Shown here one piece after another: positions 54,465-62,576 of a stretch of 64,000 nucleotides of DNA (position 1 is its first letter; every line of letters starts with the position of its first letter). The notes beneath the pieces were generated by a model, which saw nothing but the letters and a program-made list of their open reading frames with translations, did no database searches and was not told the DNA's origin. The translations under genes were made by a program, and so were the position numbers. The DNA is from Arthrobacter methylotrophus (GTDB lineage: Bacteria > Actinomycetota > Actinomycetes > Actinomycetales > Micrococcaceae). The stretch is from positions 1,240,001 to 1,304,000 of the forward strand of contig NZ_BAABED010000001.1 of the NCBI RefSeq assembly GCF_039539965.1. The letters run 5' to 3'.

Positions 54465-55901
54465 ATGTCAGCACACATCGGTGTCACCGGCCTCGCGGTG
54501 ATGGGCGCCAATCTGGCCCGCAACTTGGCCCGCAACGGTTTCACCGTTGCTCTGCACAACCGTTCCGTCGAGAAGACCGACGCCCTGCTGGCTAAGCACG
54601 GCACGGATGGTGACTTCATCCGCACGGAAACCCTCCAGGAGCTCGTTGATTCCTTGGAGAAGCCCCGTCGTGTCCTGATCATGGTGAAGGCCGGCAAGCC
54701 GGTTGACGCTGTGATCGATCAGCTCGTTCCTTTGCTGGAGCCTGGTGACATTGTGATCGACGCCGGTAACTCGCATTTCGAGGACACCCGTCGCCGGGAA
54801 GCAGCATTGGCTGAGAAGGAGCTGCACTTCGTGGGCGTGGGTGTTTCCGGCGGCGAGGAGGGCGCGCTCAACGGCCCCTCGATCATGCCCGGTGGTTCCA
54901 AGGAGTCTTACGACGCTCTGGGTCCGTTGCTGGAGAAGATCTCTGCCAAGGTTGACGGGAAGCCGTGCTGTGCGTGGATCGGCACTGATGGTGCCGGGCA
55001 CTTCGTCAAGATGGTTCACAACGGCATCGAGTACGCCGACATGCAGGTCATCGGTGAAGCGTTCGATCTCCTTCGCTCGGGTGCGGGCATCGAGCCGGCC
55101 GAGCAGTCCAGGATCTTCGCCGAGTGGAACAAGGGCGAACTCGCTTCGTTCCTGATCGAAATTTCCGCGGAGGTCCTGGGCCACGTTGATGCCAGGACGG
55201 GCAAGCCGTTCGTGGATGTCGTCGTGGACGCTGCCGGGCAGAAGGGTACGGGGCGCTGGACGGTCATCTCCGCCCTGGAGCTCGGTTCTCCGGTTTCGGG
55301 CATTGCGGAGTCGGTCTTCGCCCGGGCCCTGTCTTCCCAGGCGGAGCAGCGCAAGCTGGGTCAGGAGCTGCTTGCCGGGGAGGAAATCGCCGTCGAGGTT
55401 CCCGGGAACTTCGTCGAGGACGTCCGCCAGGCGCTGTACGCTTCCAAGCTCGTTTCGTACGCCCAGGGCCTGGACATGCTGACCTCGGCTGCCAAGGAGT
55501 ACGGCTGGGACCTGAAGCTGGATGAAATCGCTTCGCTGTGGCGCGGTGGCTGCATCATCCGTGCCGAGCTGCTGAAGGAAATCACCAACGCCTACGCAGC
55601 CGAAGAGAAGCCGGCCAACCTGCTGTTCGCTCCGGCTTTCACCAAGGCGATTGCCGGTGCGCTGCCGGCATGGCGGCGCGTGGTGGCCACGGCTGTCCAG
55701 CTGGGCATCCCGGTTCCGGTGTTCTCCTCCTCGCTGGCCTATTACGACGGACTGCGCCGCAAGCGCCTTGCCGCGGCGGTCATCCAGGGACAGCGTGACC
55801 TCTTCGGTGCGCACACCTACGGCCGCGTCGACGCTGAAGGCACCTTCCACACCCTCTGGGGCGAAGACAAGTCCGAAATCTCGGCAGTCGACACGCACTA
55901 G
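54465..55901 (+). CDS. gnd: 6-phosphogluconate dehydrogenase (decarboxylating)
   Basis: Oxidises 6-phosphogluconate to ribulose 5-phosphate and CO2. The 478-residue form has the NADP motif VTGLAVMGANLARNLA, the 6PGDH signature IGTDGAGHFVKMVHNGIEY with the catalytic lysine, and the GTGRWTVISALELGSPV segment. It is the long, NADP-type enzyme found in most bacteria. GGAG lies five bases before the ATG at 54465. In this place it would finish the gluconate route from the idn genes, though no gluconate kinase is visible in the window. Confidence 0.95.
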   Translation: MSAHIGVTGLAVMGANLARNLARNGFTVALHNRSVEKTDALLAKHGTDGDFIRTETLQELVDSLEKPRRVLIMVKAGKPVDAVIDQLVPLLEPGDIVIDAGNSHFEDTRRREAALAEKELHFVGVGVSGGEEGALNGPSIMPGGSKESYDALGPLLEKISAKVDGKPCCAWIGTDGAGHFVKMVHNGIEYADMQVIGEAFDLLRSGAGIEPAEQSRIFAEWNKGELASFLIEISAEVLGHVDARTGKPFVDVVVDAAGQKGTGRWTVISALELGSPVSGIAESVFARALSSQAEQRKLGQELLAGEEIAVEVPGNFVEDVRQALYASKLVSYAQGLDMLTSAAKEYGWDLKLDEIASLWRGGCIIRAELLKEITNAYAAEEKPANLLFAPAFTKAIAGALPAWRRVVATAVQLGIPVPVFSSSLAYYDGLRRKRLAAAVIQGQRDLFGAHTYGRVDAEGTFHTLWGEDKSEISAVDTH

Positions 55902-55930
55902 GGACCTCGCTGCCCCGCTTCGCTACTAAC

Positions 55931-55976
55931 AAAGGCCGGCACTTCCCCGATACTGTGGGAGGCGCCGGCCTTTGCC
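55931..55976 (+). terminator. Terminator of gnd
   Basis: AAAGGCCGGC (55931-55940) and GCCGGCCTTT (55964-55973) pair, with inner complementarity TTCCC/GGGA. The A and T ends suit termination in either direction. Confidence 0.8.
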
Positions 55977-56025
55977 GTAGGTGGGCCACGAACCGCCACA
56001 ACCCCCGCCAGACGAGGAGCAGTCC

Positions 56026-56859
56026 ATGCCGCAACGCGTCGCATTTGTCACAGGTGCGTCAACCGGAATCGGATTCGAGGCCGCCATCAAGCTCAGCAAA
56101 GCAGGGATGGTGGTCTATGCGGGAGCGCGGAGGGTCGAGAAGATGGAGCCCCTCAAAGCCCACGGGATCAAGGTGTTGCCCCTGGACGTAACGGTGGAAG
56201 CCTCCATGAAGGCCGCCGTGGACCTTGTCCTGGCCGAGCAGGGTCGGATTGACGTACTGGTCAACAACGCCGGATACGGGTCCTACGGCTCCTTGGAGGA
56301 GGTACCGCTCGACGAGGGGCGGCGTCAGTTCGAGGTAAACGTCTTCGGTCTCGCGCGGATGTCCCAGCTGGTGATTCCCGCGATGCGCGCCGCAGGATCA
56401 GGCAGGATCATCAACGTGTCCTCGATCGGCGGCAAGATGTATGAACCCTTGGGAGCGTGGTACCACGCAACCAAGTTCGCCGTCGAAGGCCTCAGTGACT
56501 CGCTGCGGCTCGAGCTGAAGCCGTATGGCATCGACGTGGCCATCATCGAGCCCGCCGGAACCGACACGGAGTGGGGAACCATCGCCGGAGAGAGCCTGTT
56601 GACGGTCTCCGGACAGGGACCTTACCGGGAGCAGGCAGGGGTCGTCGCTGCCGCTTTGGCGTCGACGTCTGGCACGGCATTGTCGACACACCCGCGGATC
56701 GTGGCGGGTGCCATTGCGCATGCCGCAAGTGCCCGCCGTCCACGGACCCGGTACCCGGTGGGCAGGGGAGCCTGGACCATCTTGGCGTTGCGGCGGGTGC
56801 TCCCGGACCGGGCCTTCGACATGGTCTTCTGGAACGCCTACAAGCGTTTTGCCGCCTAG
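56026..56859 (+). CDS. Short-chain dehydrogenase/reductase
   Basis: A 277-residue classical [20 protein letters not shown] is the nucleotide-binding loop, NNAGYGSYG is intact, and the catalytic set is SSIGG with YHATK. The C-terminus resembles the group annotated as oxidoreductases of the retinol-dehydrogenase type. The substrate is not known. The ATG at 56026 has GAGGAG upstream. Its stop TAG lies inside CTAG (56856-56859), shared with the cysE stop on the other strand. Confidence 0.82.
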   Translation: MPQRVAFVTGASTGIGFEAAIKLSKAGMVVYAGARRVEKMEPLKAHGIKVLPLDVTVEASMKAAVDLVLAEQGRIDVLVNNAGYGSYGSLEEVPLDEGRRQFEVNVFGLARMSQLVIPAMRAAGSGRIINVSSIGGKMYEPLGAWYHATKFAVEGLSDSLRLELKPYGIDVAIIEPAGTDTEWGTIAGESLLTVSGQGPYREQAGVVAAALASTSGTALSTHPRIVAGAIAHAASARRPRTRYPVGRGAWTILALRRVLPDRAFDMVFWNAYKRFAA

Positions 56860-57440
56860 ATCCGGTACTCGATGTAGTACTCGGCGGGGTCGACGGCCGG
56901 TTTGGTTTCGCTCTTGGCATCGCGGTGCCGCCATGTTGCGGGAACACCGGTAATGATCGACTCAGGCGGTGCGTCTTTGACCACGACGGCGTTGGCGCCT
57001 ACCGCACTGTCCGCACCGATTGTGATGGGGCCAAGCACCTTCGCCCCGGCTCCGATGGTGACCCGGTCTCCGATGGTGGGGTGGCGCTTGACCTTGGCCA
57101 GTGAGCGGCCGCCCAGAGTCACGCCGTGGTAGATCATGACGTCTTCGCCTATTTCAGCGGTCTCACCGATCACCACACCCATGCCGTGGTCAATGAAGAA
57201 CCGGCGGCCGATGGTCGCGCCAGGGTGAATCTCGATGCCGGTCAGAAACCGGGCAAGCTGCGAAATGAGCCGTGCCGGGAAACGGAGATCAGGGTTCTGC
57301 CACAATTTGTGCGTCAAGCGGTGCGCCCAGATGGCGTGCAGTCCGGAATACGCGAAAAAGTTCTCAAAGGAGCCTCGGGCCGCCGGGTCATGTGACCGGG
57401 CGGCCTCGAGGTCCTCCACTAGTCTTGCGAAGAAGCTCAC
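56856..57440 (-). CDS. cysE: Serine O-acetyltransferase
   Basis: Makes O-acetylserine from serine and acetyl-CoA, the first step of cysteine synthesis. The 194-residue protein has the N-terminal SATase helical domain and a left-handed beta-helix of hexapeptide repeats ([30 protein letters not shown]). The short actinobacterial form ends EYYIEYRI, with the C-terminal isoleucine that inserts into the CysK active site in the cysteine synthase complex. It is downstream of cysK by 50 bp on the same strand. Confidence 0.94.
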   Translation of the reverse strand: MSFFARLVEDLEAARSHDPAARGSFENFFAYSGLHAIWAHRLTHKLWQNPDLRFPARLISQLARFLTGIEIHPGATIGRRFFIDHGMGVVIGETAEIGEDVMIYHGVTLGGRSLAKVKRHPTIGDRVTIGAGAKVLGPITIGADSAVGANAVVVKDAPPESIITGVPATWRHRDAKSETKPAVDPAEYYIEYRI

Positions 57441-57490
57441 AAAGACCTTTCTACAGGAAATGAAAGAAAGCGGCGGCGCGGAGTCCGCAA

Positions 57491-58426
57491 TCAGCCGCGG
57501 ATATCGTCAAAAAGCACGGTGGAGATGTAACGTTCGCCGAAGTCGGGAACGATTGCCACGATGAGCTTGTCCTTGTTCTCCGGACGCTTCGCCAGTTCCA
57601 GGGCACCCCAGACAGCCGCGCCGGCCGAGATTCCGCCAAGGATGCCTTCCTTGGTGCCAAGGGCGCGCGCTGTGGCAACGGAGTCCTCGAGGGTTGCGTC
57701 GAGGACCTCGTCGTACACGTTGGTGTCCAGGATTTCCGGAACGAAGTTCGCACCGAGGCCCTGGATCTTGTGCGGCCCGGGGGCGCCGCCGTTCAGGATA
57801 GGGGAGTCCTTGGGCTCCACGGCCACGATCTGGATTCCGGGTTTGCGCTCCTTCAGCACTTGCCCGACGCCGGTGATCGTACCGCCCGTCCCGACGCCGC
57901 CGACGAAGATGTCCACTCCGCCGTCGGTGTCCGCCCAGATTTCCTCGGCAGTGGTGGTGCGGTGGATTTCCGGGTTCGCCTCGTTGGCGAACTGCTGGGC
58001 CCAGACGGAATTCTCCGTGTTGGCCACGATCTCCTGGGCCTTTTCGACGGCGCCGCGCATGCCCTCCGAGCCGGGGGTCAGGACAATCTCGGCACCGTAG
58101 GCGCGCAGCATGACGCGGCGCTCGGTGGACATGGTTTCCGGCATGGTCAAGATGACCTTGTAACCGCGAGCAGCGCCAACCAAGGCCAACGCGATGCCGG
58201 TGTTGCCGGAAGTTCCTTCGACGATGGTGCCGCCAGGCTTCAGCGCGCCGGACTTCTCGGCGGCATCAACGATGGCCACGCCGATCCGGTCCTTCACGCT
58301 GTTGGCGGGGTTGTAGAACTCCAGCTTCACGGCAACCGTGGCATCCAAGCCTTCGGTGAGCCGGTTCAAGCGGACCAGGGGGGTTCCGCCGATCAGCTGG
58401 GTGACGTCGTCGTAGATCCGTGCCAT
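57491..58426 (-). CDS. cysK: Cysteine synthase (O-acetylserine sulfhydrylase)
   Basis: Converts O-acetylserine and sulfide to cysteine. The 311-residue PLP enzyme has Lys45 in [11 protein letters not shown], the substrate loop [12 protein letters not shown], and the glycine-rich phosphate loop [13 protein letters not shown]. It precedes cysE in the same orientation, as a cysteine synthase unit. The upstream gap to msrA has the palindrome AATAGCTATT. Confidence 0.95.
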   Translation of the reverse strand: MARIYDDVTQLIGGTPLVRLNRLTEGLDATVAVKLEFYNPANSVKDRIGVAIVDAAEKSGALKPGGTIVEGTSGNTGIALALVGAARGYKVILTMPETMSTERRVMLRAYGAEIVLTPGSEGMRGAVEKAQEIVANTENSVWAQQFANEANPEIHRTTTAEEIWADTDGGVDIFVGGVGTGGTITGVGQVLKERKPGIQIVAVEPKDSPILNGGAPGPHKIQGLGANFVPEILDTNVYDEVLDATLEDSVATARALGTKEGILGGISAGAAVWGALELAKRPENKDKLIVAIVPDFGERYISTVLFDDIRG

Positions 58427-58501
58427 GTAATCATGCCTATTCTCTGAATTCGCTGAAATAGCTATTGCTGAGGTCAGCCTAACGAGCGGTGGTACACGCT
58501 G

Positions 58502-59026
58502 CTACGCGCGGAGCCACGAGGAGTAATATTTCCGGGCCTTGGCGAGCTTGGGATTGATGATCACCTGACAATAGCCTTGCTCCGGGAATTTGGCGTAGTA
58601 GTCCTGGTGGATGGATTCGGCTTCGTAGAAGACCGGCAGCCTGCTGACCTCGGTCACAATCGGCTTGGACCACAGTTCCTGGTTCCGGAGGATGGCTTCC
58701 TCGAAGAGGATCTTCTCTTCCGTGGTGCTATAGAACATCGAGGAACGGTATTGGGTTCCAACGTCGTAGCCCTGGCGGTTGAGCGTGGTGGGATCGTGCA
58801 GGGCAAAGAACATGTCGAGGATGATGTCTGCGGGGATGATGTCGTCATCGAAAGTGACGGCGACAACCTCCGCATGGCCGGTCATGCCGGAGCAGACATC
58901 GTAGTAGTCGGGGTTGCGGATGTGTCCGCCCGTGTATCCGGAGACCACGGAACTGACGCCCTTGGTCTTCTGATAGACAGCATCAAGGCACCAGAAGCAG
59001 CCTCCACCAAGTACAAAAGTTTTCAT
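58502..59026 (-). CDS. msrA: Peptide methionine-S-sulfoxide reductase MsrA
   Basis: Repairs methionine S-sulfoxide. The 174-residue protein has the active-site motif GGCFWC (Cys10, Cys13), GYTGGHIRNPDYYDVCSGMTGHAE, and a later resolving-cysteine candidate in GYCQVIINPK. The ATG at 59026 has GAAGAGA before it, and an extended in-frame ATG lies 42 bases upstream. It is upstream of cysK on the same strand, a sulfur theme. Confidence 0.94.
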   Translation of the reverse strand: MKTFVLGGGCFWCLDAVYQKTKGVSSVVSGYTGGHIRNPDYYDVCSGMTGHAEVVAVTFDDDIIPADIILDMFFALHDPTTLNRQGYDVGTQYRSSMFYSTTEEKILFEEAILRNQELWSKPIVTEVSRLPVFYEAESIHQDYYAKFPEQGYCQVIINPKLAKARKYYSSWLRA

Positions 59027-59172
59027 GATCTCTTCAATGGCTGGGAGTCCCGGATGATTCCCGCACAACCTTACGGGACTGTGACGGCGTAGAACCGGTC
59101 ACCGCCAAGAATCTGGAACAGTACTCTGGCCGCAAGCGCGTCATGTGCACCGAATGCGCAAGAATGTAATGC

Positions 59173-60090
59173 ATGGAAGCTGTGAACACCGCGGTTGCAG
59201 ATACAGGATCCGGGAAAGAACCGGAAGACGGTGCAGCCGGAACTTCAAGAACCAGTACCCCCACCCTCGGCCAGGTCTTATTGGCGGTGGAGGAGCTCTG
59301 GCCGGAGTCACTCGCAGAGGACTGGGACGAGGTTGGGCTGGTTGTCGGACGCCCCACCGCCACCGTCACCAAGATCATGTTTGCCGTGGATCCCACCCTG
59401 GCCGCCATCGAGGAAGCCATTGAATGGGGTGCCGAACTCCTCGTCACGCACCATCCCCTGCTCCTCAAAGGCGTCACCTCCGTTGCCGCCACGAGTGCCA
59501 AGGGCCTTGCCGTCCATCGGCTCATAGAGTCGGGTACCGGGCTGCTGACGGTTCACACCAACGGGGACTCAGCCGTGGGGGGTGTCTCCGACGTGCTTGC
59601 CGACGCCTTCGGGCTCGACAACGTTGTACCGCTGGCCCCCGCGGCCCACGGCTTGCCGGAAGAAGGCATCGGACGGGTGGGAGACCTCCCCGAACTCATG
59701 ACCCTCGGAGAGTTCGCTGCGCGCGTATTCGAGATCCTGCCCTCGGTGGCCGGTGGCGTGCGGGTTGCCGGAGACAAAGACGGACTGGTCAGGCGCGTGG
59801 CCGTTTGCGGTGGTGCCGGAGACAGTCTCTTCGACGCTGTTCGCACCAGCCAAGCGGACATCTACGTCACCGCGGACATGCGCCACCACCCGGCGTCCGA
59901 AGCACGCGAAGCAGCCGTCGACGGCAGGCCGTACCTCGTTGATGTTTCGCACTTCGCGAGTGAATGGCTGTGGTTGCCCGCGGCGGCCGAAGCGCTCGGC
60001 AACGTGCTCGCGGACCAAGGGCACGACGTCGAGATCCGGGTCGCTTCCACCAACAGCGATCCCTGGGACTTCATTCTGACTCCCGGCTAA
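59173..60090 (+). CDS. Nif3-like dinuclear metal-centre protein
   Basis: A 305-residue NIF3/YbgI-family protein (annotated as GTP cyclohydrolase I type 2-like). Metal-ligand motifs are THHPLLL, LLTVHTNGDS and a C-terminal DVSHFASEW. The usual first glycine of the last motif (GHF) is serine here. A disordered N-terminal extension (1-30) precedes the conserved DEVGLVVGRP. Its enzymatic role is not settled; the next gene is a partner found with it in many actinobacteria. Confidence 0.88.
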   Translation: MEAVNTAVADTGSGKEPEDGAAGTSRTSTPTLGQVLLAVEELWPESLAEDWDEVGLVVGRPTATVTKIMFAVDPTLAAIEEAIEWGAELLVTHHPLLLKGVTSVAATSAKGLAVHRLIESGTGLLTVHTNGDSAVGGVSDVLADAFGLDNVVPLAPAAHGLPEEGIGRVGDLPELMTLGEFAARVFEILPSVAGGVRVAGDKDGLVRRVAVCGGAGDSLFDAVRTSQADIYVTADMRHHPASEAREAAVDGRPYLVDVSHFASEWLWLPAAAEALGNVLADQGHDVEIRVASTNSDPWDFILTPG

Positions 60091-60126
60091 GCCTGGCGTG
60101 CGAGGTCCTTCGCCGGGCCCACACCG

Positions 60127-60161
60127 GCGAGGGACCCACGCCGAGCGCAGCGAGGTTTGGG
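60127..60161 (-). repeat. Dispersed single copy related to the 56-bp tandem repeat
   Basis: GCGAGGGACCCACGCCGAGC and the following 15 bases match the reverse complement of the 23497 array unit with one gap and few mismatches (about 30 of 36). It lies between the nif3-like gene and the next gene. Confidence 0.7.
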
Positions 60162-60278
60162 AGCCGATGGGGACGTGGCGAGGCAGAGGAGCACGCTAGG
60201 CGCTAGAGTCGACTCAAACAGGCCCCAGGCCTGGCTGGGGTTGAATGTCATCCCCGGCACGATCAAGCGGAGGTAAGC

Positions 60279-61016
60279 GTGGCCAAGGCAGCACCGGCGG
60301 AACAGTTGAAATTGCTCGAACTGCAGGGGTTGGATGCGAAGCTCAAATCCTTGGCCAGCCGCCGTCGTACTTTGGAGAACGATCCCCGCATCACCGATCT
60401 CCAGGACGCCCTCGGTGTGGCCAACGGGGCCCTCGGGGCGGCGAAGCTCGCGGTCCACGACGCCGAAGCCGAGCTGCGCAGGTCAGAGGCTGACGTCGAG
60501 CAAGTGGCTAGCCGTATTGAGCGGGACGAAGCCAGGCTGAACAGCGGCACCGGACTCTCCAAGGATCTCGTGGCGTTGCAGAGCGATATTGCCTCTCTGA
60601 ACAAGCGCCGCTCGGACCTCGAGGATGTCGAGCTGGAAATCCTCGAGCGACTCGACGTGCTCAGGGAGCGGCAGGCGGCCCAACAGCAGATCGTCGATGA
60701 CATCCAAGGTTCCTTCTCCGGGATCCGCTCCGATCTCGACGCCGCGATCGCCGAGATCGTCGCTGAAGAGACGGAGGTGCGCGCTCAGCGGACCGGCTTC
60801 GCCGAAGGGCTCGACGCCGGGATGCTGGCTATCTATGAAAAGACCCTTGCCAAGCGCGGGGTGGGTGCTGCCCGGTTATTCCATGGCAAGTCTGAAGGCT
60901 CGGGGATGACGCTCAGTCCCGGCGACCTTGCCGAGGTAAAAGCTGCGGCCGAGGACGACATCGTGTTTTGCCCCGATTCGGGCTGCATCCTGGTGCGCTC
61001 CGCCGAGTGGAACTAG
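60279..61016 (+). CDS. Coiled-coil protein with a degenerate C4-type zinc ribbon
   Basis: A 245-residue protein of the CT398/C4-type zinc-ribbon family. Residues about 10-165 form a long helical hairpin, as in the family. The C-terminal ribbon normally has two CxxC pairs. Here the first pair is replaced by KSEGSG (no cysteine) and the second reads CPDSGCILVR (CxxxxC), so zinc binding is doubtful. The GTG start at 60279 has CGGAGG before it. It follows the Nif3-like gene. The role in bacteria is unknown. Confidence 0.85.
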   Translation: MAKAAPAEQLKLLELQGLDAKLKSLASRRRTLENDPRITDLQDALGVANGALGAAKLAVHDAEAELRRSEADVEQVASRIERDEARLNSGTGLSKDLVALQSDIASLNKRRSDLEDVELEILERLDVLRERQAAQQQIVDDIQGSFSGIRSDLDAAIAEIVAEETEVRAQRTGFAEGLDAGMLAIYEKTLAKRGVGAARLFHGKSEGSGMTLSPGDLAEVKAAAEDDIVFCPDSGCILVRSAEWN

Positions 61017-61030
61017 CCGCCTGTTCCCGT

Positions 61031-61096
61031 CCCAACTAGCTCGCATTTGTTGTCGTAATGAGCCCTCATAATGACAACAAATGCGAGCTAGTTGGG
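61031..61096. repeat. 66-bp palindromic element, copy 3
   Basis: Outer arms of 24 bp are perfectly inverted (CCCAACTAGCTCGCATTTGT and four more). Relative to copy 2, a G-to-T change in one arm is matched by C-to-A in the other, keeping the pair. Its last nine bases on the minus strand, CCC AAC TAG, end the yaaA gene. Confidence 0.9.
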
Positions 61097-61852
61097 GAGG
61101 ATGATGCTGAGGGAGTGCGGCTTGCGTGCCGTGCCTTCCGTCAACTCCGCGGTCCAGACTTCCGAGGCAGCCTTGAGCAGTTGTCCGGGCGTTGCTGGAG
61201 CCTTGCCTCGACGACTCAACAGATGCCGGGCCAGCTCGCCGCGGGTGTGCTTGGCGAAGTGACTGACCACAGTGCGCTTGCCATTGGACTCGGAAAAGAC
61301 GTTGACGGAGACGGTTTGCGCCGCGGGCGGAGCCCATGCCGCGGCGTAGGTGCTCGAGCGACAGTCCACCAGCAGCTCGCCCTCCACCTGCGAGGCGAGG
61401 GCCTGCGTGAGCTGCGGCTTCCAGAAAGACGCGAGGCGTCCGACGTCGGGCAGTGCTGTGGCCATGGAAAGGCGATAGGCGGGCACCCGGTCGCCGAAGC
61501 CAATGGCGCCCCACAGGGCGGAAATCACGAGGATCGACTCAGTCGCTTTGCGGCGCTGCGCAGGGGTCAAGGTCTTGTACCCCAGCGCGTCGTAGAGAAC
61601 TCCGGAATACACCTGATGGGCCGGGGCCGCTGGTTCGGCATGCAGCCGGGTATTGCGTTCGACGTCGTCCCGCAGCGATGCGCCCACCCCCAGCAGGGCG
61701 AGTGCGTCCTCGTGCGCACTGACCAAGCCCAGGGCGTCGAGTACTTTGGTCCTGTAGCTGTTGAGTTCGGGAAAGCTCAGGGAATCCCATTCGACGGCGG
61801 GGCCCTTGGCAGCAGGGGTCTTGCCTTCGGAGGGTGGCAGGAGAATCAGCAC
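61088..61852 (-). CDS. yaaA: Peroxide stress protein YaaA
   Basis: A 254-residue YaaA/DUF328 protein that in E. coli limits Fenton damage by lowering free iron. Signature LILLPPSEGKT at the N-terminus, VYSGVLYDALGYKTL, and VISALWGAI follow the family. GTG start at 61852. The C-terminus ends SIILPN, the PN and stop coming from the 66-bp palindrome. It is convergent with the coiled-coil gene. Confidence 0.9.
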   Translation of the reverse strand: MLILLPPSEGKTPAAKGPAVEWDSLSFPELNSYRTKVLDALGLVSAHEDALALLGVGASLRDDVERNTRLHAEPAAPAHQVYSGVLYDALGYKTLTPAQRRKATESILVISALWGAIGFGDRVPAYRLSMATALPDVGRLASFWKPQLTQALASQVEGELLVDCRSSTYAAAWAPPAAQTVSVNVFSESNGKRTVVSHFAKHTRGELARHLLSRRGKAPATPGQLLKAASEVWTAELTEGTARKPHSLSIILPN

Positions 61853-61936
61853 CAGTCGATATTAGCTGTATTGCCCAAGTACAGGCGCCCGTTGCCGGGT
61901 CGGAGGGCAGGGCCCGACGCCGGTAGACTGTAAGGC

Positions 61937-62330
61937 GGATGGGTTGACTAGGCGACCGCGCGCCATGTGAGTGGCTCGAGGAACGTCCGGGCTCCACAGA
62001 GCGGGGTGGTGGGTAACGCCCACTCGGGGTAACCCGCAGGCCAGTGCCACAGAAAACAGACCGCCCGCGTCTGCTTGTGCCAGCACAAGCAGACAGCAGG
62101 TAAGGGTGAAACGGTGGTGTAAGAGACCACCAGCTCCTTGGGTGACCAAGGAGGCTAGGTAAACCCCACCCGGAGCAAGGCCAGACAGGGCACGATCGAG
62201 GGCTGCTCGCCCGAGTGTCCGGGTAGGCCGCTGGAGGGCGTCGGCAACGGCGTTCGTAGATGGATGGTCGCCACTCCTTCGCCGGCAACGGCGCGGGAGG
62301 ACAGAACCCGGCGTATCGGTCAACCCATCC
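61937..62330 (+). ncRNA. rnpB: RNase P RNA, bacterial class A
   Basis: The catalytic RNA that trims tRNA 5' ends. The ends pair (GGATGGGTTGAC with GTCAACCCATCC). Conserved blocks are GAGGAACGTCCGGGCTCC, ACAGAAAACAGACCGCC, GGTAAGGGTGAAACGGTGG, AAACCCCACCCGGAGCAAGG and GGAGGACAGAACCCGGC. The P15-P16 loop GGT that pairs with tRNA CCA is present near the AGGTAA-type segment. Start and end are set by the terminal helix and may be off by a few bases. Confidence 0.95.
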
Positions 62331-62390
62331 CTCAGCCTTGTGTGAGTGAATTCACGCATTCCGGCCACCAATGCCTCGTGTGCCAGACCT

Positions 62391-62453
62391 TAGAATGGAC
62401 ACTGAACGTAGAGGTTCCACCGCCGGTTCTGCGTTCGCAGCCGGCGGTTTTCC
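62391..62453 (+). promoter_or_regulatory. Candidate -10 element and terminator-like hairpin in the gap leader
   Basis: TAGAAT (62391-62396) could be the -10 of a promoter, and 23 bases later comes a hairpin, ACCGCCGG (62419-62426) with CCGGCGGT (62441-62448) plus inner CTGCG/CGCAG, followed by TTTCC. The hairpin either ends rnpB transcripts or attenuates a gap message. The 62331-62576 gap has no gene I can support; it also holds GTGAATTCAC (62346-62355). Confidence 0.45.
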
Positions 62454-62576
62454 TTTGCATCGTTCGAGGTATCCGGGCAGACCGAAGTCCCGCCGATACC
62501 AGTGCCGCAGGATTACTCCGGGCGGCCGCCATCTACTTACGAGGACGTATGTAGCTGACCCTAGGAAGGTAGTTCT

